From an uncultured Clostridium sp. (GTDB lineage Bacteria; Bacillota; Clostridia; Lachnospirales; Lachnospiraceae): a stretch of DNA of 13,363 nt. Below, one piece after another: positions 6,752-13,300 of the stretch (its first letter is position 1; every line of letters starts with the position of its first letter). The stretch spans positions 1 to 13,363 of the forward strand of contig CATWBR010000071.1 of NCBI GenBank assembly GCA_958349075.1. Reading direction: 5' to 3'. The translations under genes and the position numbers were made by a program. The notes below the pieces were generated by a model, which saw only the letters and a list, made by a program, of their open reading frames with translations, searched no databases and was not told where the DNA came from.

Positions 6752-9361
6752 CTATTCCTTCCACAGGTAACATCCACCTTTACAATTTGCTTTTGCACGG
6801 TACAATGCCAAATCCACTCGTTTTATCACGTCCTCAAGCGGCTCCTCCACGTTCCAGATTACGATCCCCACGGAAGCGGTCACCGTAATTTTTTCAGTAA
6901 ATCGCTTTTCGACAAGGGCCTGGCAGATTTCCTTCCCCTTTTTCATTGCGGCGTCATCCGATTTCATCTGTTTCATGATAGCCACAAATTCATCTCCCCC
7001 ATACCGGGCCAGGATATCGGTTTTCCTGGTATGGGCGCGGAGAAGCTCCCCGAACTCCTGGATCAGGCGATCTCCTTCCATATGTCCGAGGGTATCGTTA
7101 ACCTCCTTCAAATTGTCGAGGTCAAAGAGATAGAATGCAAACGGGGCATCCTCCTTCTGAAGAGAAGCAGTGGCTGCTTCCCATCCCCGGCGGTTCAGGA
7201 CGTTGGTCATGGGATCGCGGTATGCCTCCTCCTTCAAATCCTGCTCGAGCTTCGGGAAGGTGGCCAGCCTGATAACACGGCTGAGTCTCTTTCTGAGGCT
7301 TTCGGATGCATGCGGTTTGACCGCATAATCGTCGGCCCCCATTGCCATGGCCTGTTTTTCCGTCTGCATATCCGACGGGCCGGTCACAATGACCGGAATA
7401 TTCCATACAGATTTATCCCTCTTAACGGAGTGAAGCACCGAGATACCTCCCGCTCCGGTAAGCGAAACGCTCAAAAGTACCGCGTCCAGACAGTCTGCAT
7501 ATCCGGCAATGAGTTCCAATGCTGATGCATCATCCACAGCCTCCAGAACTTCATAATATTCCGAAAAGTTTTCCAAGATTTGTCTTCTGTACTCCGCATC
7601 CTCATCGGCAGCCAGGAGAACCGGCTTCCTGTGCCCGACCTGCAGAGCTCTTCTCTGAAGTTCCCCATGGCCGTCCTTCCGTTTCTCTTCTATTTCTACG
7701 GTTTCCTGTTTCTTCAGCAGCTCTTCAAAATCCGTACCCGGCATCGGCCTTGCAAAGTAATAGCCCTGCACATAGTCACAGCCCGTTTCAAGCAGACGGT
7801 TCAACTGTTCCTTGGTTTCTACTCCCTCGGCTACAACGCCCAGGTGCATCCAGCGCGCCAGCTCCATGATGAATTGGAGCACTCCCTGGCTGATCGGCTT
7901 TGCCGTCTCACTCTGAATGAATTTCATATCCAGCTTCAGTATATCGATCGGCATCTGGTTCAGCATGTTCAGTGAGGAATAGCCGCTGCCGAAATCGTCC
8001 ATCTCGATGATAAATCCCAGCTTTCGCAGGCGTCTGACCGTTTCAATAATCTGGCTCGGATTTTCCGTATAGGCACTCTCCGTAATTTCCAGATGGAGAC
8101 GTGAGGGCGGCAAGCCATATTTATGTACAATCTTGCTCAGTGTATCCGCAATATCTGCATTGTAGATATCGGCTCGTGAGACATTGACCGAGACCGGTAT
8201 CTGCGGATAACCTTTGCTGTCCCATTCCTTCAGATAAGAACACGTCCTATCCCATACAAATTGATCGAGTTTTGTAATAAATCCGTTTTTCTCAAACAGC
8301 GGGATAAATTCTGCCGGGGATTGAAATCCCCACTCCGGATGTTTCCAGCGAATCAGCGCCTCGGCCCCGGCCAGCCTTTCATCCCGGATCCTGTATTTGG
8401 GCTGCAGATAGATCAGGAACTGCTCTTCCTTCAGGGCTGATTCCATGCTGTCAATAATGACCTGCTGCCGCAGCAGTTCATCACGAAGCTTGTCGTCATA
8501 GGCGGCAAAATACTTTCTGTACTGTCCTTTGATGCTGCGCGCCGCAAGGAGGGCGCGATCAGACATCTGTTCTATTGTAATGCTGCGGTTTTCAATGGAA
8601 AAAATCCCCCATTTCATCACAACGTTTTTTGCATTGGGAAGGGCGTTGATCGCTTCGTTGGCCCGGATAAACATATCCTCCTCGTATTTATCCCTGTGTT
8701 CCAGCAGGCAGGCAAACTGGTCCGCGCTCAGGCGGCCGCATGTCCCTCCATCACCCGTGAGCCGGCGGTACAAATCCGCAACTCCGCACAGGAGCTGGTC
8801 GCCGGCGGCCACACCGAAAACGTCATTGATCAGTTTGAAATTTTCAATGTCCGAGCATATGATATCGTACTTCTGACCCGGATTCTGATTGAGAATTTCC
8901 CTGATCCGCTGATAAAAGAACTCTTTACTGTAAAGACCGGTCAGCCGGTCATACTGAAACTGGTTGATCATAGCCGCCGTTTCCCGGAGATGGATGATGC
9001 TGGCCACCCTGTGCCGGATAATCTGGGGTTTGTAAGGTTTTGCTACAAAATCGGTCGCACCGTGGGACAGGGCCGCAACCTCGTCGGCCTCGCTGTCACT
9101 CTGTGTTGTAACGATTACAGGGATAGATGCAAGAGCCGGATCCGCTTTTGCAATGGAAAGGAACGTATATCCATCCATAATCGGCATGGTAATATCAAGC
9201 AGGATCAGTGAAACATCGTCCCTGTGCTCCTCCAGCACAGCGAGCGCGTCCTGCCCGTTCTCTGCTTCCAGGACTCTGTATTCCGAGGACAGCATTTCAC
9301 TTAGCATCATACGGTTTATTTCGTTATCTTCCACAACCAGAATTACTTTTTTTGAGAGCAT
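6752..9361 (-). CDS. Cyclic-di-GMP regulator, REC-GGDEF-EAL-REC-GGDEF
   Basis: An 869-residue soluble protein with two signalling halves. REC1 (about 4-125) has the acidic pair E11/D12, phosphoacceptor D56 in LLDITMP and K108. GGDEF1 (about 135-290) has SADQF at 212-216 in place of GGDEF, so it is probably not a cyclase. The EAL domain (about 300-550) keeps E334-A-L, N393, E425, D455/D456, K476, E512 and Q532, and the loop DDFGSGYSSL, so it should hydrolyse c-di-GMP. REC2 (about 580-700) keeps K682, but Ser S631 replaces the phosphoacceptor Asp. GGDEF2 (about 710-869) has an intact RYGGDEF (788-792) and an RxxD product-inhibition site (R779-D782) five residues before it. ATG 9359-9361 is chosen over one ten codons upstream because AGGAG lies eight bases before it. 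It heads the unit shared with the cytoplasmic hybrid kinase, a plausible phosphodonor for REC1. Confidence 0.93.
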   Translation of the reverse strand: MLSKKVILVVEDNEINRMMLSEMLSSEYRVLEAENGQDALAVLEEHRDDVSLILLDITMPIMDGYTFLSIAKADPALASIPVIVTTQSDSEADEVAALSHGATDFVAKPYKPQIIRHRVASIIHLRETAAMINQFQYDRLTGLYSKEFFYQRIREILNQNPGQKYDIICSDIENFKLINDVFGVAAGDQLLCGVADLYRRLTGDGGTCGRLSADQFACLLEHRDKYEEDMFIRANEAINALPNAKNVVMKWGIFSIENRSITIEQMSDRALLAARSIKGQYRKYFAAYDDKLRDELLRQQVIIDSMESALKEEQFLIYLQPKYRIRDERLAGAEALIRWKHPEWGFQSPAEFIPLFEKNGFITKLDQFVWDRTCSYLKEWDSKGYPQIPVSVNVSRADIYNADIADTLSKIVHKYGLPPSRLHLEITESAYTENPSQIIETVRRLRKLGFIIEMDDFGSGYSSLNMLNQMPIDILKLDMKFIQSETAKPISQGVLQFIMELARWMHLGVVAEGVETKEQLNRLLETGCDYVQGYYFARPMPGTDFEELLKKQETVEIEEKRKDGHGELQRRALQVGHRKPVLLAADEDAEYRRQILENFSEYYEVLEAVDDASALELIAGYADCLDAVLLSVSLTGAGGISVLHSVKRDKSVWNIPVIVTGPSDMQTEKQAMAMGADDYAVKPHASESLRKRLSRVIRLATFPKLEQDLKEEAYRDPMTNVLNRRGWEAATASLQKEDAPFAFYLFDLDNLKEVNDTLGHMEGDRLIQEFGELLRAHTRKTDILARYGGDEFVAIMKQMKSDDAAMKKGKEICQALVEKRFTEKITVTASVGIVIWNVEEPLEDVIKRVDLALYRAKANCKGGCYLWKE
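6756..6760 (-). promoter_or_regulatory. Ribosome binding site deciding the start of the cytoplasmic kinase
   Basis: AAGGA on the minus strand, nine bases before ATG 6744-6746, lies inside the last codons of the c-di-GMP gene, whose TAG is at 6752-6754. This arrangement implies translational coupling and argues against the upstream in-frame ATG at 6771-6773, whose AAAGGTGG abuts it with no spacer. Confidence 0.6.
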
Positions 9362-9369
9362 CTTCCTGT

Positions 9370-9374
9370 CTCCT
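9370..9374 (-). promoter_or_regulatory. Ribosome binding site deciding the start of the c-di-GMP gene
   Basis: AGGAG within AAAAGGAGA on the minus strand, eight bases before ATG 9359-9361. The alternative upstream ATG at 9389-9391 has no purine-rich site before it and would add ten hydrophilic residues ahead of the first receiver strand. Confidence 0.65.
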
Positions 9375-9436
9375 TTTCTTTCCCCCGCCATTCTGAAAAA
9401 GTATTTATATGGCTTACGCCAGAATGTTTTATTTAC

Positions 9437-9445
9437 ATTTTACCA
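9437..9445 (-). promoter_or_regulatory. Possible extended -10 promoter for the signalling unit
   Basis: The minus strand reads TGGTAAAAT, an extended -10 (TGn plus TAAAAT), about 70 bases before the c-di-GMP gene start. A TTGTAT that could act as -35 lies at 9463-9468 with a long 20-base spacer, so recognition would lean on the extended -10. Dyad symmetry overlaps and lies upstream of this -35. The position is sensible, but the match is modest. Confidence 0.35.
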
Positions 9446-9457
9446 TAACAAAAGAGA

Positions 9458-9500
9458 CCTATATACAACTATTTTACATTGTCCATATAGGCACCAATGT
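9458..9500. promoter_or_regulatory. Overlapping inverted repeats, candidate operator
   Basis: Two dyads overlap here. CCTATAT (9458-9464) pairs with ATATAGG (9485-9491), with inner ACAA/TTGT (9465-9468 and 9479-9482) extending it apart from a two-base bulge. ACATTG (9476-9481) pairs with CAATGT (9495-9500) across 13 bases. They lie at and just upstream of the possible -35 of the signalling unit, where an operator would sit, and next to the LysR remnant. The AT-rich setting makes chance symmetry possible. No binding protein can be named. Confidence 0.3.
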
Positions 9501-9511
9501 TAGTTTAGCAC

Positions 9512-9831
9512 AGACAGGCCGAATATTCAATTATTTCCGGGGTTTTACAGGATTTAAAAATGCCGGATAATCTATCCCCTTTGACGGTTAAAAAAGTAAT
9601 AACCTAATCGCATTACTCAGCCAACAGGGAGAGGCGGTCGGCATCATCTCCGAAATCGGAGTGCCGGATGGGTGGAAGAATGATACCGATTTGTTCTGCC
9701 TGCCAATTACTAACGAAGTATTAAATTCTTCTACCGGAATCGCTTATCTGAGAGAAAGAAAACTCCCTCAATTCGAGAGAGACTTTATTAGCATAGCCAG
9801 GCAGGAAATCTGCGCAAGATACAATTATTAG
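9512..9831 (+). pseudogene. C-terminal remnant of a LysR-type transcriptional regulator, frameshifted and truncated
   Basis: From 9592 to the TAG at 9829-9831 the plus strand reads a LysR-like effector-domain end: NNLIALLSQQGEAVGIISE, then a hydrophobic strand, then LPQFERDFISIARQEI before the stop. The VxxLxxLxxxGxAVGIxxE pattern and the amphipathic final helix fit the C-terminal half of a LysR substrate-binding domain. There is no start codon with a ribosome site; a TAA at 9589-9591 closes the frame. The preceding segment in the next frame (9512 to about 9600) reads SIISGVLQDLKMPDNLSP then TVKKV, which would join the first part smoothly if one base were gained or lost near 9598-9605. No helix-turn-helix part remains. 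It is the only plus-strand coding trace, lying between two minus-strand units. The family call comes from pattern alone. Confidence 0.55.
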
Positions 9832-9850
9832 CATTCCTTGAACCTGATTG

Positions 9851-9901
9851 AAAAAAGTGATAGTAATAAGCTGGAGCTTTCTCCCTTATTACTATCACTT
9901 T
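9851..9901 (-). terminator. Rho-independent terminator of the penicillin-binding protein, perfect 17-bp stem
   Basis: AAAGTGATAGTAATAAG (9854-9870) is the exact reverse complement of 9885-9901, with a 14-base loop. On the minus strand the stem continues into a run of six T (complement of 9851-9856), about 70 bases after the stop of the penicillin-binding protein, so it should end that transcript. On the plus strand it follows the LysR remnant's stop by about 20 bases, and looser T runs lie downstream. It may once have worked for both strands. Confidence 0.8.
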
Positions 9902-9971
9902 CTGTATCTGACAACTTTTTTATTGTTTCCATGCTTTTATTGCCTTTGGCTTTTTTCCGGTTTCACTCCCA

Positions 9972-12900
9972 TCAGTTTCTGCTCCACCAGTTATTCCATC
10001 CTCCCGAGCCGTTTCCGCCTCCATTCCAGGGATTATTTCCGCTCTGGGTACTCTCCTGGGTTGGCCTCTGCCAGGACGGCACACTCTCCTGCGTCGGCTT
10101 TTGAGTCGGCTTCTGCCAGGACGGAGTGCTCTCCTGCGTCGGTTTCTGGGTTGGCTTCTGCCAGGGCGGCGTGCTTTCCTGGGTTGGCTTACTTTCCCAC
10201 GATGATGTGCTCTGCTGCGTCGGCCGTGTCGCCTGGGTCGGCCACACATCCCAGGGCGGTTTACTCTCCTGGGTGGGCCGCGTCGGCTGGGTCGGCCACA
10301 CATCCCAGGATGGTTTGCTCTCCTGGGTAGGCCGTGCCGGCTGGGTCGGCCATAAGTCCCAGGACGGCCTGCTCTCCCGGCCTGCCGTAGATTCCGCTGC
10401 GCCTCCCGACTCTTTCTGGCCGTCGTCCTCACCGGTTCCCGGAGGCAGAACAATCGAACTCATGTCGCCGTGCAGTGTACACCTGGGCGGCAATGTGTAC
10501 TGCGTGTCGTCCGTCGTTCCCTCGCCGAGCGGGACGATAAGGAACACGCCTGTGGCAATCTCGGGACAGAATTCGGTGGCGGACTGCCCCGATTCGGTAC
10601 AAACTTCTGAAATCACATGCCGGTCACAGAGTACGGTCGGCTGCGTTCCCTCTGCAAAATACTCGGTATACACGGCATTTCCCCGCGGATCGTTTGTGCA
10701 GACCCCGGGAATGGCCAGTTTACCGGATTTGCGGCAGATCTGTACCTTCACAATGCCGTCAGGCACCGTAAAGCCCGGATCCTGCAGACCTTCATGGACT
10801 CGGTCCATTATCTTTTTCCATATATCCTTATGATAGGAAGTCCCTCCGCTCACGGCCTGGCTGCCATCGTTTCCGCTCCAGATTCCCGCCGTATACCAGG
10901 GTGTAAAGCCGGTAAACCACAAATCTTTGCTAGCGGTCGTGGTTCCGCTCTTCCCGGCGCATGTCATCTTTGACAGCCTGGCTCTTCCGCCGGTGGGGTT
11001 TACCGGAGAGGTCGCAAATTTCGGTCCGCCGGACATGGCTTCCCGCAAAGCATCCGTCAGCAGGAAGGCGGTCTGAGGTTTCAGAGCCTCATGTCTCTCC
11101 GGTTCATTTTCAATCAGAACTTTTCCGTCGTGATCCACAATTTTCGTAAAGAAAACGGGTTTTGTATACACTCCTCCCGCTGCGATAGCCGCGTAGGCTC
11201 CGGTCAGTTCCAGGTTTGACACGCCTGCCGTGATTCCGCCCAAGGCGGTGGACGCATTGTAGTCTTTTTCAGACATGGATGTTATTCCGAATTTTTCCGC
11301 ATACTTCACCCCCAGTTCCGGGGAAATCGTCTCCATCATGCAGCGGACGGCAACGATATTCATGGAGTATACAATTCCTTCCCTGATGTTGGAGTATCCC
11401 AGAAAACGGCTGTACCAGTTCCGGAATGATTTTTTTCCGACCGAATAGGGCGCGTCATAATAGGTGGTACCAAGCGTTGCTCCCATGCTGTCGAGGGCGG
11501 GGGCAAATGAAGAAATCACTTTAAACGTGGAGCCCGGCTGACGCAGTGTATCCGACGCCCGATTCAACGTCCGGCTGGCCGTTTTCTCCCCGCGTCCGCC
11601 ATTAATCGCCTTTACTTCTCCGGTGCGCTGATCCATCAATACGAAAGAGACCTGCGGCTGGAGCACTGCCTGCAGACGTTCCCCGGTTATCTCATCTCCT
11701 TCGGTTACAACCGCCGCTTTAAACCGGTCCACATCGGCCTGCAATTCCTCCGCGGTGTTATAAAGGCCTGTATAGTTGTCCTTCAGTTTATCTTTGTGAT
11801 ATGTCTTGATATCCTGATCCGAATAATTATCCACGCTGCCGTCCCCATGGCGGACGGAAAGCCGGTAATCGGCCGACAGAAATGCCGTCTTGTAATTCTC
11901 CGGATTATTGATCTCCTCATCCACAATTGCCTGAATCGGCGGATCCTGGGTCGTATAAATTGAAAGGCCGCCTCCATAGAGCATCTTGCGGGCAATGGCC
12001 TCCGAATACCCCAAACGGTCCATCAGAGCCTCCGTCACCTGATCAATTACCTCATCGGTAAAATAGCTGTACGGCGTGGCCGATGCCCTGGCCGTTACAT
12101 CCACATTCTGAATCCGCGCATACACATCGTCCGCCAGCGCCTCCTCTTTTTCTTCTTGGCTGATCAGGCCCTGCTCCTCCATTTTACTGAGAATGATCTT
12201 CCGGCGCTTCTCATTCTCCTCAGCGCCGGTAAGGGGATTGAGCCTGGACGGGTTTTTCGTGATTCCCGCTAAAACGGCGCACTCCGAAAGGGTCAGTTCC
12301 GAAACATCCTTATCAAAATATCTTCTGGCCGCCACCTTGACTCCCAGGGTGTTGGAACCCAGATTGATGGTATTCAGGTAATTTGTCATGATAGTCTTCT
12401 TGTCCACCATTTTATTCAGTTTGACGGCCAGGTACTGTTCCTGTATTTTTCGTTCCAGGCGTTCCTCAAACGTTGATTCCATACCGCCCTGGAACACTGC
12501 ATTTTTGATGAGCTGCTGGGTGATGGTACTGCCTCCTCCGGCGGACGAATTGCCGGTGAGCACTCCTTTCACCGCCCGCATGATTGCCCGGATATCAACT
12601 CCGCTGTTCTTCCAGAACCGCTCGTCCTCAATCGCAATAAACGCATCGACCAGATGCTCGGGGAATTCCTCATAGGACGCCTCCTCCCGGTTCGTGCCCT
12701 CCATCACGAGTTTTTCCACCTCGTTCCCTGCGCTGTCGTAGATCATGGTGGCAAATCCCTCCGGCCGTAGGCTCAGGGCCGTTATGTCGGGCGCCTTGCC
12801 GATGATGCGTTTCAGGTAATAGCCCCCGGCCAGAGATACCGCTATCAGGCAGAGCAGGAATACGAGGAGAATGGCTTTCCAGATTCTTTTCCGCCTTCTT

Positions 12901-13163
12901 TTCCGCTTTATTCGGGATGTATTTTCATCTGCAGATGCCCTTTTACGGCGGGTTCCTGAACCGGTTTCCGATTGTGAATGAGACCGCTTTTTACCCCTCT
13001 TTTCAGGCCGGGTATTCGTCTGTGACAGTTCAGAGGCGTGGCTTTTGGCTGCTCCCTGTGACGCAGGCTCCGGGGCCGCGCCGCCGGAAGCCTCGTTGTC
13101 CGGTTTTTCATTTTTAGGTTCCTGGTTTTTATATTTATCTGAACTTTGTTTTCTGTAATTCAT
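9972..13163 (-). CDS. Class A penicillin-binding protein (PBP1A type) with repetitive Trp/Pro/Thr tail
   Basis: A 1063-residue bifunctional peptidoglycan synthase that polymerises lipid II glycan strands and cross-links the stem peptides outside the membrane. A charged cytoplasmic head (1-94, RKR-rich before the membrane) precedes one helix (about 95-113). The GT51 domain (about 135-310) has E179-D180 and F183 of motif 1, GGSTITQQLIKN (210-221), a KIQEQYLAVKLNK stretch and NYLNTINLG. Asn N186 stands where motif 1 usually has His. The transpeptidase domain (about 500-790) has the nucleophile S545 in STFK (K548), S600-M-N602 and K738-S-G-T. A Cys-bearing segment (803-905) follows, then a linker and a tail of Pro/Thr/Gln/Trp repeats (930-1036) ending GGWNNWWSRN. 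ATG 13161-13163 is preferred over a TTG four codons upstream because GGAGG lies five bases before it. It appears to be a single-gene unit. The tail makes it longer than typical family members. Confidence 0.95.
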   Translation of the reverse strand: MNYRKQSSDKYKNQEPKNEKPDNEASGGAAPEPASQGAAKSHASELSQTNTRPEKRGKKRSHSQSETGSGTRRKRASADENTSRIKRKRRRKRIWKAILLVFLLCLIAVSLAGGYYLKRIIGKAPDITALSLRPEGFATMIYDSAGNEVEKLVMEGTNREEASYEEFPEHLVDAFIAIEDERFWKNSGVDIRAIMRAVKGVLTGNSSAGGGSTITQQLIKNAVFQGGMESTFEERLERKIQEQYLAVKLNKMVDKKTIMTNYLNTINLGSNTLGVKVAARRYFDKDVSELTLSECAVLAGITKNPSRLNPLTGAEENEKRRKIILSKMEEQGLISQEEKEEALADDVYARIQNVDVTARASATPYSYFTDEVIDQVTEALMDRLGYSEAIARKMLYGGGLSIYTTQDPPIQAIVDEEINNPENYKTAFLSADYRLSVRHGDGSVDNYSDQDIKTYHKDKLKDNYTGLYNTAEELQADVDRFKAAVVTEGDEITGERLQAVLQPQVSFVLMDQRTGEVKAINGGRGEKTASRTLNRASDTLRQPGSTFKVISSFAPALDSMGATLGTTYYDAPYSVGKKSFRNWYSRFLGYSNIREGIVYSMNIVAVRCMMETISPELGVKYAEKFGITSMSEKDYNASTALGGITAGVSNLELTGAYAAIAAGGVYTKPVFFTKIVDHDGKVLIENEPERHEALKPQTAFLLTDALREAMSGGPKFATSPVNPTGGRARLSKMTCAGKSGTTTASKDLWFTGFTPWYTAGIWSGNDGSQAVSGGTSYHKDIWKKIMDRVHEGLQDPGFTVPDGIVKVQICRKSGKLAIPGVCTNDPRGNAVYTEYFAEGTQPTVLCDRHVISEVCTESGQSATEFCPEIATGVFLIVPLGEGTTDDTQYTLPPRCTLHGDMSSIVLPPGTGEDDGQKESGGAAESTAGRESRPSWDLWPTQPARPTQESKPSWDVWPTQPTRPTQESKPPWDVWPTQATRPTQQSTSSWESKPTQESTPPWQKPTQKPTQESTPSWQKPTQKPTQESVPSWQRPTQESTQSGNNPWNGGGNGSGGWNNWWSRN
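10056..10376 (-). repeat. In-gene tandem repeats encoding the Trp/Pro/Thr/Gln tail
   Basis: Codons 930-1036 of the penicillin-binding protein form seven degenerate units. Three are 18 residues, of type ES(K/R)P(S/P)WD(V/L)WPTQPxRPTQ. One is a 12-residue hybrid (QSTSSWESKPTQ). Two are 15 residues (ESTP(P/S)WQKPTQKPTQ). One is 11 residues (ESVPSWQRPTQ). The DNA is also repetitive: CTCCTGGGTTGGC-like blocks recur on the plus strand. Differing unit lengths and near-identical neighbours point to growth by unequal recombination or slippage, so copy number may vary between strains. The tail as a whole (930-1063) holds 14 Trp, and no LPxTG or choline-binding motif was seen. Confidence 0.85.
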
Positions 13164-13168
13164 CACTG

Positions 13169-13173
13169 CCTCC
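13169..13173 (-). promoter_or_regulatory. Ribosome binding site deciding the start of the penicillin-binding protein
   Basis: GGAGG on the minus strand with a five-base spacer (CAGTG) before ATG 13161-13163. The possible TTG start at 13173-13175 would overlap this site and has none of its own. Confidence 0.75.
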
Positions 13174-13249
13174 AAACGGTCCGGCCTGTACAGCCGCTTT
13201 CGGTAAAAATCTCTTTTTGATCAGTATTCCCCTTTCTGTCCGTTTTAAG

Positions 13250-13280
13250 GCATAAAAATAGCCGGATATTGCTACCCGGC
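13250..13280 (-). terminator. Rho-independent terminator of the upstream partial gene, GCAA tetraloop
   Basis: The minus strand at 13280-13261 reads GCCGGGTA, then GCAA, then TATCCGGC: an 8-bp stem (one G-U pair) closed by a GNRA tetraloop, followed by TATTTTTATG. It begins 20 bases after the stop codon at 13301-13303, as expected for the end of that gene's transcript. If so, the penicillin-binding protein promoter must lie within 13164-13250; no convincing -35/-10 pair was found there. Confidence 0.7.
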
Positions 13281-13300
13281 ATAATTTACCCGTCCCCCGC

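Noticed and set aside
6747..6773. Upstream ATG that would lengthen the cytoplasmic kinase by nine residues and overlap the previous gene
   Set aside because: AAAGGTGG abuts the ATG without spacing, whereas the internal ATG has AAGGA at nine bases.
9362..9391. Upstream ATG that would lengthen the c-di-GMP protein by ten residues
   Set aside because: No Shine-Dalgarno before it, while the internal ATG has AGGAG at eight bases and starts directly before the first receiver strand.
10056..10376. Repeat array considered as a CRISPR
   Set aside because: Units are multiples of three, contiguous, degenerate and lie in frame within the penicillin-binding protein gene; there are no unique spacers.
9838..10833. 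Long plus-strand open frames opposite the tail of the penicillin-binding protein
   Set aside because: They are antisense to the PTQ/Trp repeats, with low-complexity products (S/A/G/W/V repeats) that mirror the repeats of the real gene; no ribosome site or family signature.
13186..13193. CTGTACAG palindrome in the leader of the penicillin-binding protein
   Set aside because: Eight bases of symmetry are expected by chance and there is no second site or clear promoter nearby.
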